The position numbers and the translations under genes were made by a program. Positions 27,147-36,549 of a DNA stretch of 64,000 nt are shown piece after piece. The notes below the pieces were generated by a model. The model worked only from the letters and a program-made list of their open reading frames with translations, did no database searches and was not told where the DNA came from. The DNA comes from Chryseobacterium ureilyticum (GTDB lineage: Bacteria > Bacteroidota > Bacteroidia > Flavobacteriales > Weeksellaceae). Position 1 is the first letter of the stretch. Each line of letters opens with the position of its first letter. Where the stretch lies: assembly GCF_900156735.1 (NCBI RefSeq), contig NZ_FTOL01000004.1, forward strand, positions 372,001-436,000, given 5' to 3'.

Positions 27147-27449
27147 AATCTTATTTTTATAGTTTCGTTTCAGTCTTGTTCTGGTGTTGTACCAGATTCG
27201 CAATTTAAAAAAAAAATAGAATTATTATAATTTTAATATAATTTATAATAATTTTATGTATATTACGAAACCTTTTTTAGTTAAAATTTTACACATCAAC
27301 ATCTTACACGATAGTATGCTATGCATAATATTTATTTTACGTTAACAAAAAGTTAAACAATTGTTTAACTTAAATTCATATTCGCCATCAAAAAACAGGA
27401 AGATTTGCCATAATAACACCTCAAAGAGCGGTATTCAAGAGATATTCCT
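27147..27449. other. Intergenic region between susC and metG, regulatory
   Basis: About 300 bases separating divergent genes. It is strongly AT-rich near susC. It holds a perfect 22-bp palindrome listed separately. No strict TAnnTTTG pointing toward susC is visible. Nothing protein-like is encoded; the segment 27147-27203 is open in the susC frame but would only add a charged stretch before the signal peptide. Confidence 0.5.
27350..27371. promoter_or_regulatory. Perfect 22-bp palindrome, candidate operator
   Basis: Arms AAGTTAAACAA (27350-27360) and TTGTTTAACTT (27361-27371) are exact reverse complements with no spacer. A dimeric repressor of LacI type commonly binds sites of this shape at sugar-use operons. 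It is about 200 bases before susC and 80 bases before the metG promoter. No regulator gene is adjacent. Confidence 0.6.
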
Positions 27450-27457
27450 TATCTTTG
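27450..27457 (+). promoter_or_regulatory. Promoter -7 element for metG
   Basis: TATCTTTGC, an exact TAnnTTTG match, 20 bases before the metG ATG. No clear TTTG element lies 19-21 bases upstream. Confidence 0.7.
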
Positions 27458-27477
27458 CAGTCAAAACTTTACTATAA

Positions 27478-29514
27478 ATGTCAAACAGAAAGATGATTAC
27501 GGCAGCTTTGCCTTATGCAAACGGTCCGGTTCATATAGGACATTTGGCAGGTGTTTATATTCCTGCGGATGTTTACGCAAGATTTCAGAGAAGATTAGGA
27601 AAAGATGTAGCGTTTATCTGTGGTTCAGATGAGCATGGTATCCCTATCACCATAAGAGCTAAAAAAGAAGGAGTTACCCCTCAGGATATCGTGGACAAGT
27701 ATCACGGAATTATCAAGAAATCTTTTTCAGATCTTGGAATTTCATTTGATGAATATTCAAGAACTACTTCTCCAAAGCATTATCAGACAAGCCAGGAATT
27801 TTTCAAAGTTCTTTATGATAAAGAAAAATTCACTGAAGAAGTTTCAGAACAGTATTTTGATGAGCAGGCAGGAGAATTCCTTGCTGACCGTTATATTGTA
27901 GGAACTTGCCCGAACTGTGGTAATGAAAACGCTTACGGTGACCAGTGTGAGAAATGTGGTTCTACCCTATCTCCATCAGAGCTGATCAATCCGAAATCAA
28001 TGCTTAGTGGAAATGTTCCTATTCTTAAAGATACAAAGAACTGGTATCTACCTCTAAATGAATACGAAGACTTCTTAAACGAGTGGATCATTGAAGGTCA
28101 TAAAGACGATTGGAAACCGAATGTATATGGACAGGTTAAATCATGGTTAAATGATGGTTTGAAACCACGTGCTATGACCAGAGACCTGAACTGGGGTGTT
28201 CCGGTTCCGCTTCCTAATGCGGAAGGAAAAGTTCTTTATGTTTGGTTTGATGCTCCTATCGGATATATTTCTTTTACCAAAGAATGGGCAGAGAAAAACG
28301 GAAAAGACTGGAAAGATTACTGGCAGAGTGAAGAGAGTGATCTGGTACACTTTATCGGAAAGGATAATATTGTATTCCACTGCATTATCTTCCCAGCAAT
28401 GATGAAGGCGCACGGTGGTTTTATTATGCCTAAAAACGTTCCTGCATTTGAATTCCTGAATCTTGAGAATGATAAAATTTCAACTTCAAGAAACTGGGCG
28501 GTTTGGGCGCACGAATATGTAGAAGAATTTCCTGGACAACAGGATGTTTTAAGATATGCATTGCTTTCGTCAGCTCCTGAAACTAAGGACAATAACTTCA
28601 CTTGGAAGGATTTCCAGACGAAGAATAATTCTGAGTTGGTAGGTATCTTCGGAAACTTCATCAATAGAGTTGCGGTTCTTATTCATAAATATTACGATGG
28701 TGTTGTACCTCAGGGAGATGTAAATAGTCCTGAATTAAAAGAGATTAATAAAGCAGCTAAAGAAATCGCTGGATTCCTTGATAATTATGAATTCAGAAAT
28801 GCTTTATCAGCCTTGATGAACCTTGCAAGATTCGGGAACCAATATCTTCAGACTGAAGAACCTTGGAAAACAATTAAAGACAATCCGGAAAAAGCTGCTC
28901 AATCATTATTTGTGGGAGCTCAGATTGCTGTTGCATTAGCCCAGTTATGTGAACCATTCATGCCTTTCAGCTCTGAAAAGTTATTGAATATGTTTAATGT
29001 TGAAGCGAAAAGCTGGAACGATGTTGAAAATCAGTCTGTTTTAATTGAAACTGGTCACAAAATCAATGAAGCATCTCTTCTTTTCTCGAAAATTGAAGAC
29101 AGTGTAATTGAAGCTCAGATTCAAAAGCTTGAAGACACTAAACAAAACAATAAAAAAACAAACCCTAACGCCAATCCAATGAAAGAAGAGATCACATTTG
29201 ATGATTTTACGAAAATAGATCTTAGAACAGCAACCATTTTAGAAGCTGAAAAAGTAGAAAAAGCTGATAAATTACTGAAACTTACTGTAGATACGGGAGT
29301 AGATGTAAGAACGGTTGTTTCAGGTATTGCGGAAAGCTTTACTCCTGAAGAAGTTGTAGGTAAGCAGGTAATGATCTTATTAAACCTTGCTCCAAGAAAA
29401 ATCAGAGGAATTGAATCTCAGGGAATGTTATTATTAACAACTAAACCTGATGGAAAATTATCTTTCGTAACACCGGACGACAGCAATGTTGAAAACGGTA
29501 TTGAGATCGGATAA
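27478..29514 (+). CDS. metG: Methionyl-tRNA synthetase
   Basis: Charges tRNA-Met in the cytoplasm. The 678-residue class I synthetase has the HIGH signature in YANGPVHIGHLAG and the KMSKS-type loop in NDKISTSRNW. A zinc-binding knuckle is seen in CPNCGNENAYGDQCEKCG. The anticodon-binding helical domain follows. The C-terminal 110 residues (from EITFDDFTKIDLRTATILEAEKV) form the EMAP-II/Arc1-like tRNA-binding and dimerisation domain found in the long form of the enzyme. Single-gene unit with its own promoter and terminator. Confidence 0.98.
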   Translation: MSNRKMITAALPYANGPVHIGHLAGVYIPADVYARFQRRLGKDVAFICGSDEHGIPITIRAKKEGVTPQDIVDKYHGIIKKSFSDLGISFDEYSRTTSPKHYQTSQEFFKVLYDKEKFTEEVSEQYFDEQAGEFLADRYIVGTCPNCGNENAYGDQCEKCGSTLSPSELINPKSMLSGNVPILKDTKNWYLPLNEYEDFLNEWIIEGHKDDWKPNVYGQVKSWLNDGLKPRAMTRDLNWGVPVPLPNAEGKVLYVWFDAPIGYISFTKEWAEKNGKDWKDYWQSEESDLVHFIGKDNIVFHCIIFPAMMKAHGGFIMPKNVPAFEFLNLENDKISTSRNWAVWAHEYVEEFPGQQDVLRYALLSSAPETKDNNFTWKDFQTKNNSELVGIFGNFINRVAVLIHKYYDGVVPQGDVNSPELKEINKAAKEIAGFLDNYEFRNALSALMNLARFGNQYLQTEEPWKTIKDNPEKAAQSLFVGAQIAVALAQLCEPFMPFSSEKLLNMFNVEAKSWNDVENQSVLIETGHKINEASLLFSKIEDSVIEAQIQKLEDTKQNNKKTNPNANPMKEEITFDDFTKIDLRTATILEAEKVEKADKLLKLTVDTGVDVRTVVSGIAESFTPEEVVGKQVMILLNLAPRKIRGIESQGMLLLTTKPDGKLSFVTPDDSNVENGIEIG

Positions 29515-29539
29515 TTACACCTTACTATAAAGAAGACTA

Positions 29540-29572
29540 AAGGCTGTTTCAGAAGAAGCAGCCTTTTCTATT
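29540..29572 (+). terminator. Terminator of metG
   Basis: Stem AAGGCTG/CAGCCTT (29540-29546, 29559-29565) with a 12-base loop and a short T-rich tail, 25 bases after the metG stop. Confidence 0.75.
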
Positions 29573-29665
29573 GCAGGACAACTGTATTTCCTTTTATTGC
29601 TGTTTGACGCAAAATTAGATACTGCATATTTCCAGATGTAAAAATAAAAGAACAACAATATTATT

Positions 29666-29673
29666 TATATTTG
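29666..29673 (+). promoter_or_regulatory. Promoter -7 element for the 29687 gene
   Basis: TATATTTGC, exact TAnnTTTG match, 13 bases before the ATG. Confidence 0.7.
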
Positions 29674-29686
29674 CAGCCGTTATATT

Positions 29687-30352
29687 ATGGTTAATAAGAG
29701 TGTTTTAAGGAAGCTTTCTGATACGGAATTAGAGAAATATTTAAAAGAAGGCAATCGCTTTGTTCCTGAGGCGGTTCAGATCGCACTGGAGGTTTTAAAA
29801 GAAAGAGGAAGAATTTTCACCGTGGAAGAAGAAACGGCTGTTCAACAACTGATTCAAAGGAAAAAAGAGGCAGAAGAATTAAAACGTACAGAAGAAAAGG
29901 AATTATGGCAGGATCATATTACAGAAGATCCAAGTGCAATCAAACTTTTTCCAAGAGAATTGATATTCATTATCAGTATCCTTTTAGGAACGATTCCAGG
30001 AGCGATATTATTAAGTCTGAATTTCGTTAAGCTAAAAAAATATTTAGCCGCAGGTATCACTCTTATTTTTGGATTCGCTTTCCTGTTTATTCAGCTTTTT
30101 TTGATTTCTTTAATCTATATACTCAACTCAAAAGACTCTTTTACCATCAGAAAAAGTCCAGAATTTCTTGTAGCAGGAACTGGTGCATTAATTCTCTTTG
30201 GATTCTGGGTACTTTTTACACCCAAAAAGCTGCCCTACAGAGCAGCTTCGTATATTTTTCCGATCATAATTTGTACAATAATGGCATTTCTGATCACCAT
30301 TAATTACCAGGGATTATTTGACGGCTATATTTTAGTCAGTTTCGCTAAATAG
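29687..30352 (+). CDS. Membrane protein of unknown function, 221 residues
   Basis: No family named with confidence. The first 80 residues are soluble and charged, with the pattern LRKLSDTELEKYLKEGNRFVPEAVQIALEVLKERG, which is repeated in other Bacteroidota proteins before a membrane part. Then come four hydrophobic segments (about 90-112, 122-145, 160-180, 192-212). A helical cytoplasmic head on a four-helix membrane domain is a fair description. It has its own promoter. Its last 28 bases overlap the end of the convergent methyltransferase gene. Confidence 0.75.
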   Translation: MVNKSVLRKLSDTELEKYLKEGNRFVPEAVQIALEVLKERGRIFTVEEETAVQQLIQRKKEAEELKRTEEKELWQDHITEDPSAIKLFPRELIFIISILLGTIPGAILLSLNFVKLKKYLAAGITLIFGFAFLFIQLFLISLIYILNSKDSFTIRKSPEFLVAGTGALILFGFWVLFTPKKLPYRAASYIFPIIICTIMAFLITINYQGLFDGYILVSFAK

Positions 30353-31029
30353 GAATCCTCGTCCTGCATTACTTTTTCAACCTTAAAACCATTATTTACA
30401 GCAGCGTTCTTCAAGGTATTAAAGTCAAGGTACAGCCATGTGATGGGCTCTTCCGATTCGCCTTTATAATGAACGACATATTCCAGTTCTCCATAATATC
30501 CACCGGCAGGAATATAAACTCCGCCATCTTTATCACGGTCAAACATATAAAGAATATCTGTACTGTCAATCAGAATCTGCCCTCCTTCATTCAATAAAGT
30601 TCCCAGTTTTTGAAGATAAGTATCAATTTTAGATAACCCTTCAAAGATTCCGGTACCATTCATCAATAATAAAATGGTATCGAATGTTTCTCCTGAAAAA
30701 TCAAGAATATTTGTACAAACTGCATTTTTGATACCTCTTAATTGGCAAACCTCAACAGACTTCGGAGAAATATCCAAAGCTAGCACGTCAAGATTCATTT
30801 CATTCTGAAGATACAAAGCATGAGAACCCGCTCCAGCTCCTATATCCAGGACTTTTCCTGTAGATAGTTTTAAAGCTTTCTGTTCAATATCAATCATATC
30901 TTCAAAATCTCTGAATAAATAGTCTACCGGAAGTTCATCCAACTCAGAAATTGATGTTTCAGTCTGCAGGTCTTCAGGATCGTTATCATGATAATAATCC
31001 CAGATCGCTCTGCCCATTAAATCTTTCAT
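30325..31029 (-). CDS. Class I SAM-dependent methyltransferase
   Basis: A 234-residue Rossmann-fold methyltransferase. Motif I, the SAM-binding loop, is KVLDIGAGAGSHALYL. The acidic end of strand 2 follows as VLALDISPKSVEVC, and the motif IV region is FDTILLLMNGTGIF. The methyl acceptor is unknown. I start at ATG 31029 (MKDLMGRAIWDYY). A TTG at 31050 would place the start upstream of the promoter's -7 element and is therefore excluded. The transcript may be leaderless because the ATG follows TATCTTTG by only four bases. Confidence 0.85.
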   Translation of the reverse strand: MKDLMGRAIWDYYHDNDPEDLQTETSISELDELPVDYLFRDFEDMIDIEQKALKLSTGKVLDIGAGAGSHALYLQNEMNLDVLALDISPKSVEVCQLRGIKNAVCTNILDFSGETFDTILLLMNGTGIFEGLSKIDTYLQKLGTLLNEGGQILIDSTDILYMFDRDKDGGVYIPAGGYYGELEYVVHYKGESEEPITWLYLDFNTLKNAAVNNGFKVEKVMQDEDSYLAKLTKI

Positions 31030-31033
31030 AGTG

Positions 31034-31065
31034 CAAAGATACAGCTTCAAGGGATAAAGTTCAAA
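31034..31065 (-). promoter_or_regulatory. Promoter of the methyltransferase gene, decides the start codon
   Basis: Minus strand TATCTTTG (31034-31041) with TTTG (31062-31065) 20 bases upstream: both consensus elements are exact. The ATG at 31029 is four bases downstream of the -7 element. Confidence 0.8.
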
Positions 31066-31106
31066 GTTTTAGCTTCATGATGCATATGATACATTCTTTT
31101 TCTTCT

Positions 31107-31149
31107 AAAATTAAAATCCGGTTCCTGAACAGTATCAGAAACCGGATTT
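31107..31149 (-). terminator. Terminator of the siderophore receptor gene
   Basis: On the minus strand AAATCCGGTT, a 16-base loop, AACCGGATTT, then TTAATTTTAG. The 10-bp stem is perfect (31114-31123, 31140-31149). It lies 48 bases after the receptor stop. Confidence 0.75.
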
Positions 31150-31197
31150 GTAGAAAGTATTTGATTTGGATTAAGGTATTAAGCCCTAATTTTATTT

Positions 31198-33408
31198 TTA
31201 AAATTCAAAAGTGTAAGACAGATTAAATGTTCTGCCTCTCCCTTTATAATTAAATAATGCAGGCATTCCATAGCTTGAATATAAAACCTGAGAACGTTTG
31301 CTCCAGATCGTCTGATAATCTGTGTTAAATACATTCTGAATACCAAGGTTGAATTTACCCCAATTGAATCTGTATCCTACCATAAGATCGGATGTATTAT
31401 AACCTTCAACTACATTGTTAAGCTCATCCTTCTGCTTGAAATTCTGTAATGACTGGAATCTGAATGACCAGTTTTTCACATTATATCCGATATATGTCAC
31501 CAATTTTGAAGGTGAAGCATTGGAAATATCCTGTTTCTGCCATTCTCCTTTATTGTCTACTTCAGATTTTATCAAAAGACCGCTTGCTCCGAAGTAAACT
31601 CCATTATTCATTGAATAAGAAACCTCCGCTTCAATTCCCATGTTTCTCATTTTTAAATCATTAACAAGAATCTGGAATGTTTTTCTGTCTACGGTAACGG
31701 TTTTATCTGAATTACTTAAGAATCCGGCAACCTGTGCTCTCAATCCTCCTTTATTCATACGATATCCCACTTCATACTGATTGGTCTTGATTGCCTGTAA
31801 AGGCTGGTCTTTTACATTAATGCTTGAAACAACATCCCAATGTGCTCCATTCAGCTTATAGGTACCAATTCCATAATATTTCGCAGGGTCAGCAAGACTT
31901 ACCCCCTGAGAGAATGTACCCCAAACCTGATGCTGCTCATTGAATTTGTATAATAATCCGGCATTTGCCAAAGTTACGTTATAAGAACTTTCTCCTCCCG
32001 GAATAGCCGATGCAGACTGTCCGTATCCCATTGCGATCTGAGTCTGCTGTTCTGATCCGACAAAATCATCCACTTTCACCTTAATATTCTGATAACGAAC
32101 ACCTCCATTGATCTGTAATTTTGGAAGAATATTATATTTTGCCTGCACATATCCTGCGTAGCTTTGTGAATGGTTGGTAGGATATCTGCCTAAGCTGAAT
32201 TGAGTTTCATTGATCAATCCACCACTTGACATGGTTTTACCAATGTTATAAACGGATTGAGTCCCTTCGAATTTTTCAAAGTCAACATCTACACCATAAG
32301 TCACATTTAGTCCTCTCCATGATTTTGACAATAAAGCCTTGATGCCGGAATAATAAGTATCCTGCTGAGATGAAGACATATAAGCCATACTTCCGGTTCC
32401 CAGTTTTACATTTCCAGGGAATGGATAGAATCCTAGTTTTTCAGCTCTTGTAGCAAACTGAACATATAGATCCTGACCTCCAAGAATATTATTTCCTGTA
32501 TAGGCTACGGTACCCATGTAACGCTCGGTTCCTACGTTTTTATCTGAAGAAAAACCATCTCTCATCTCCAGTAAATTTCCATTTTTCGTAGTAAAAGCAC
32601 TTAGATTTTCACCTAAATATAAACTTCTGTCACCATTGAATTTGGAATTATAATATTGAAGAGAAGCTGTTATTTTATGTTTATCATTAAATTTATACCC
32701 TCCGGTTGCCAAGATATCAATTGACTGGTTGTACTGAAGGTCAGTTTGTGTAATATCTGTAAAAAGCTGCTTCTGATCAGCACCATACACCCCTCCATTT
32801 TGCTGATAAGCAACTCCTAACCTTCCGAAAAACTTCTCTCCTTTTCCTGAAATAGCTTGTGCAGCACGGAAATCATGGTCATCGCCTCCCATAAATCCTG
32901 TACGTACTCCCAATTCGGTTTCTCCGCTGATTCCTTTTTTGGATGGTGTTTTTGTAATGATATTGATAATTCCTCCAGTAGCATTTCCTCCATAGATAGA
33001 ACTTGCTCCTGAAAGCACTTCAATTCTTTCAATATTAAAAGGATCAATAGCATCCAACTGACGGCTGATTGCACGAATACTATTTAAGGAAACACCATCT
33101 ATCATTACCAATGTAGAACGTCCTCTCATATTTTGTCCGTAATTGGTTCTTCCCTGAGGTCCGATATCCATACTTGGAATCAAAATAGATAACATTTCTT
33201 TAATTGGAACTCCACTTTTTGCCTGTTCCTGAATTTTTTCTTTCTGTACTACCCAAACGGTACCTGGGATTTCAGATATTTTTGTAGGTTTTCTGGATGC
33301 AACGATCACGACATCGTCGATACCTTTAGAAACCACGGAATCACTAACTGTCTGGGAAAACATCATTCCCGAAGCCAGCATACCTATGAATGCATAATGC
33401 TTTTTCAT
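31198..33408 (-). CDS. TonB-dependent siderophore receptor, IutA-like
   Basis: A 736-residue outer-membrane receptor with signal peptide MKKHYAFIGMLASGMMFSQ. The TonB box region is IDDVVIVASRKP. The plug holds TVWVVQKEKI, MLSILIPSMDIGPQGRTNYG, QNMRGRSTLVMIDGVSLNS and DAIDPFNIERIEVLSGASS, in an order and wording close to the aerobactin receptor IutA. That points to a hydroxamate siderophore. The barrel ends in FNLSYTFEF with the needed terminal aromatic. It is a single-gene unit with a promoter; no siderophore synthesis gene or Fur box was identified in the window. Uptake of a foreign siderophore is therefore likely but not shown. Confidence 0.9.
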   Translation of the reverse strand: MKKHYAFIGMLASGMMFSQTVSDSVVSKGIDDVVIVASRKPTKISEIPGTVWVVQKEKIQEQAKSGVPIKEMLSILIPSMDIGPQGRTNYGQNMRGRSTLVMIDGVSLNSIRAISRQLDAIDPFNIERIEVLSGASSIYGGNATGGIINIITKTPSKKGISGETELGVRTGFMGGDDHDFRAAQAISGKGEKFFGRLGVAYQQNGGVYGADQKQLFTDITQTDLQYNQSIDILATGGYKFNDKHKITASLQYYNSKFNGDRSLYLGENLSAFTTKNGNLLEMRDGFSSDKNVGTERYMGTVAYTGNNILGGQDLYVQFATRAEKLGFYPFPGNVKLGTGSMAYMSSSQQDTYYSGIKALLSKSWRGLNVTYGVDVDFEKFEGTQSVYNIGKTMSSGGLINETQFSLGRYPTNHSQSYAGYVQAKYNILPKLQINGGVRYQNIKVKVDDFVGSEQQTQIAMGYGQSASAIPGGESSYNVTLANAGLLYKFNEQHQVWGTFSQGVSLADPAKYYGIGTYKLNGAHWDVVSSINVKDQPLQAIKTNQYEVGYRMNKGGLRAQVAGFLSNSDKTVTVDRKTFQILVNDLKMRNMGIEAEVSYSMNNGVYFGASGLLIKSEVDNKGEWQKQDISNASPSKLVTYIGYNVKNWSFRFQSLQNFKQKDELNNVVEGYNTSDLMVGYRFNWGKFNLGIQNVFNTDYQTIWSKRSQVLYSSYGMPALFNYKGRGRTFNLSYTFEF

Positions 33409-33436
33409 TCCTTCAAATCAAAGTTTTATAATTCGG

Positions 33437-33444
33437 CAAAGGTA
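33437..33444 (-). promoter_or_regulatory. Promoter -7 element for the IutA-like receptor
   Basis: TACCTTTGC on the minus strand, an exact TAnnTTTG match, 28 bases before the ATG, which itself follows GAAGGA. Confidence 0.65.
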
Positions 33445-33653
33445 ATTTTTATTTAGAAATATTAAAAATAAGAAAGGATGAAATTTTTCATGATTTTGAA
33501 TTAAAAAGCGGAAAGATGGAAGTTATTTATGTCGCGATTACATCAAGAAGTTATCACAGCTTCTTTAGGTCAATTTTCTTAAGTTGAATAACAGTCGTTA
33601 ACTGTTTATAATCTCTTCCTATTCTAACATCGAGCTTCCTTCCTAAAATCGTA

Positions 33654-33683
33654 AGATCCCAGCCCATCTAAGGACCAGGATCT
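33654..33683 (-). terminator. Possible weak terminator of the efflux operon
   Basis: AGATCC/GGATCT arms at 33654-33659 and 33678-33683, about 25 bases after the MFS gene stop. There is no proper T run, so termination is uncertain. The gap 33409-33706 otherwise shows no gene. Confidence 0.4.
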
Positions 33684-33706
33684 CACTGTGAAAAACAAGG
33701 TTATCT

Positions 33707-35299
33707 TTACATCGCAGGACCTGCTGCGTCTTTTATTTCTTCTAATAATTTTTTACGTTCACGAAGTCTTCTTCTTGCAATAACGGATTTACCTCCAAGT
33801 ACTCTTACAAATCTAAAGTATTGGAATCTTTTTGCTCCGAAATGGTGAGTGGCAACATACAGTAAAATCCCCAAACCGGTCAGAACAATGAATCCGAAAA
33901 TCTTTTTGGTAGCAATAATAATGGCATTCAACTGAATCGCTTTCATATTTGCCATTACATTCTGTGGAGTAACCGTCATTCCATCCATATAAACAGCCAG
34001 ATCTCCTATTGCAGTAACCTGGAAACGGTATTGCAACCATGAATACAAAGTTGAAAATATACCAACCGCCAAAAAGGTTCTCCAAACTAATACAAGTCCA
34101 ATTGCTGCAAGCATTTCATCCATTTCAAGTTTATCCAGTGTATAGAACCAAATAGAAATAAACAACGAACACATTCCGTATCCTTTTAAAAACATAGGCA
34201 GATACCAGTTATCATAATTAAATTCCAGAACCATGGAAAAATACATAATAATAGCATATCCTATCATTGCTGCAAACCCTGAGAAAATATACATTTTCAA
34301 CGGTTTCTCTTTTTTAAACCAGATAACGGCAATGACTCCGGCAACAATGATTCCTGGAATCATCAGCATACTCAGTCGGGCATTAGTCAGCTGATCATAT
34401 CCCAAAACTCCTACAGCAAATGTATTCTGAAGGGAAGCTGTTCCCAGAAACATTCCCAGCCAAAACAACATGAACAAACCGTGCTGTACATTATTCTTTG
34501 TAAAAATTTTGAATGAAAGATAGGGTCTTTTTAATGTTAACTGACGAATGGAAAGTAATGCAAAGCTCACAAAAGCTGCGATACTCGCATTAATGATATT
34601 CTTTGAGTTCAACCAGTCCTGTTGTCTTCCAAATGCATACACATAAGCAGAAAACATAAAAGTGGAGATAAACAACAGGATACTCAGCCAGTCAATATAA
34701 TGCAACGGAACTTTCAGCGCAAAATATTTATCATGCATAAAAATCCAGTGTATCAATGCTAATATAAAACATAGAACTGCTGTAAAAATATAAAACTGCT
34801 GCCAGTTGTACAGAAGCGCAAATTCTGCGGCATAATAAGCTGCTACCTGATTCATCACCAGAACAAATGTATAGAACATGCCATAAAACATTCCTCTGTT
34901 TCCGATCATTACCATTAATGGCAGAAAAAGTTCTATCGTTACCATCATCTTCATAAATCCTATCATTAAAGCGGAAAACACAAAAATCATCGGCTGTAAC
35001 GTAGTTGAATTGATATAACTCAGTAACCCTAAAAGAACCAAGAGTAATACCATTTTATCTCTTACCTTAAACCTCATTTTAATTCTGAGAACGACAGGCA
35101 TACAGGCTCCCATTCCAATAGTGGTTGCATAATTCGCCCACATAAAATATTCTGTCATAGCCCCGGTACCACTTACCAAATAACTGATATTCCCGGTATA
35201 AACCCCACCAATCGGCATTACCACTGCAAGCAGTAATACGATTAGCAGAAGCTGTACGGGTTTGGGCACCCAATCGCTATATAATCCTTTGTTGTACAT
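33707..35299 (-). CDS. MFS efflux transporter, DHA2/EmrB-like
   Basis: A 530-residue inner-membrane protein with about 14 hydrophobic segments, the DHA2 drug:proton antiporter layout. It begins MYNKGLYSDWVPKPVQLLLIV, with VYTGNISYLVSGTGAM and WANYATTIGMGACMPVVLRIK further on. The C-terminal 40 residues are basic and cytoplasmic. The gene follows an HlyD-type adaptor and a TolC-type channel in one operon, so together they should make a three-part pump expelling drugs or other toxic compounds directly across both membranes. The substrate cannot be read from the sequence. Confidence 0.9.
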   Translation of the reverse strand: MYNKGLYSDWVPKPVQLLLIVLLLAVVMPIGGVYTGNISYLVSGTGAMTEYFMWANYATTIGMGACMPVVLRIKMRFKVRDKMVLLLVLLGLLSYINSTTLQPMIFVFSALMIGFMKMMVTIELFLPLMVMIGNRGMFYGMFYTFVLVMNQVAAYYAAEFALLYNWQQFYIFTAVLCFILALIHWIFMHDKYFALKVPLHYIDWLSILLFISTFMFSAYVYAFGRQQDWLNSKNIINASIAAFVSFALLSIRQLTLKRPYLSFKIFTKNNVQHGLFMLFWLGMFLGTASLQNTFAVGVLGYDQLTNARLSMLMIPGIIVAGVIAVIWFKKEKPLKMYIFSGFAAMIGYAIIMYFSMVLEFNYDNWYLPMFLKGYGMCSLFISIWFYTLDKLEMDEMLAAIGLVLVWRTFLAVGIFSTLYSWLQYRFQVTAIGDLAVYMDGMTVTPQNVMANMKAIQLNAIIIATKKIFGFIVLTGLGILLYVATHHFGAKRFQYFRFVRVLGGKSVIARRRLRERKKLLEEIKDAAGPAM

Positions 35300-35400
35300 A
35301 TTTAGATATTAGATTACAGATATCAGATAACAGACTTTACCAATCCAGCCTTTAATCATTCTTCATCGTATCAAGTCTGAAATCTGACTTCTGCTATCTT

Positions 35401-36525
35401 TTAGTCTTTATTAATATTCACATTCATGTTCATACCTGCACTTAATTTGTCCAGATTTTCTTTTTTATTGGAAGTAGTAAATTCTATTCTTACTGGAATT
35501 CTTTGCTGTACTTTAATAAAGTTTCCGGTGGAATTATCCGTAGGTACACTTGAATATCTAGACCCTGTAGCCGCTGAAACCGCTGTTACTATACCTTCAA
35601 ATTTTTGTCCTCCCAATGCATCAGCCGTCATCGTTATCTTCTCTCCTACTTTAATATTAGGCATCTGACTTTCAAGAAAGTTTGCTGTTACCCATTTTTG
35701 TCCGTTCAGTACAATTGTTGCAACTTGTTGTCCCGGTTGAATCAATTGCCCTTCAGAAATTGTTCTTCTTCCCATTACTCCGTCATATGGCGCTGTGATT
35801 ACCGTATAAGAAAGGTTGATTCTAGCCATATCCAAAGCAGATTTTGTTCTTTTAATTTCAGCATCATTAATTCCCAGTCTGCTTTTCACTTCTGTAGTAG
35901 AAAGGTTGGCAGATTGTTTTTGGTTTACTAAAGTCTCATAAGCAGCCTTTTGCGCATCATATTCAGTTTTTACCTGATCATATTGCTGTCTTGTTACTGC
36001 TTCTGCCACTAAAAGGTTTTTATATCTGTTTAAATTCTGTTCAGCATTCCAAAGTCTTGCTTTTGCTCCTGCAATATTCGATTGCATTACATTAATGTTA
36101 TTGGAAACCGTATTCACTGAAGAACTTGTAGCTGTTTTCTGAGCCATTGCATTTTGATAAGCCGCTTCAGCCTGTCCTAATTGTGTAAGGATTTCACGCT
36201 CATCTAAAATTACCAGCGTATCTCCTTTTTTTACTCTTTGGTGTTCAATGAATTTAATTTCTTTGATATAAGCTGAAACTCTTGTATTGATTGGGTTGAT
36301 AAATTCTTCTACCTGTGCAGCTTCCGTATATGTTTTGTTTCCGATGTGGAAGTATTCGCGTATTAGCCAAAACAGTCCGAAACCAATTACCAGAAAAACG
36401 ACAATATTAGAAATAATCGCTCTGATTTTATTTTTTTTGTTCTGCTTTTTCTTGCCATCTCCGCTTGGTCTTGCTGGAGCTTGAGCCGGAGTTGTATTTT
36501 GAGTAGTTTGTTCCTTGTTTTCCAT
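35401..36525 (-). CDS. HlyD/EmrA-family periplasmic adaptor
   Basis: A 374-residue membrane fusion protein. The cytoplasmic head is Pro- and Lys-rich. A single membrane segment follows (about 33-55, IRAIISNIVVFLVIGFGLFWL). Next come a split biotinyl-lipoyl domain (INTRVSAYIKEI at about 80 and VITAPYDGVMGRR at about 240) and a long alpha-helical hairpin between them (about 110-225). The C-terminal beta-barrel ends at MNVNINKD. It bridges the MFS pump and the TolC-like channel encoded on either side. The 101-base gap before the MFS gene holds TCAGATATCAGA-type spacer repeats. Confidence 0.92.
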   Translation of the reverse strand: MENKEQTTQNTTPAQAPARPSGDGKKKQNKKNKIRAIISNIVVFLVIGFGLFWLIREYFHIGNKTYTEAAQVEEFINPINTRVSAYIKEIKFIEHQRVKKGDTLVILDEREILTQLGQAEAAYQNAMAQKTATSSSVNTVSNNINVMQSNIAGAKARLWNAEQNLNRYKNLLVAEAVTRQQYDQVKTEYDAQKAAYETLVNQKQSANLSTTEVKSRLGINDAEIKRTKSALDMARINLSYTVITAPYDGVMGRRTISEGQLIQPGQQVATIVLNGQKWVTANFLESQMPNIKVGEKITMTADALGGQKFEGIVTAVSAATGSRYSSVPTDNSTGNFIKVQQRIPVRIEFTTSNKKENLDKLSAGMNMNVNINKD

Positions 36526-36549
36526 TGTGTTGATTTTCAGTTTTAAAAA

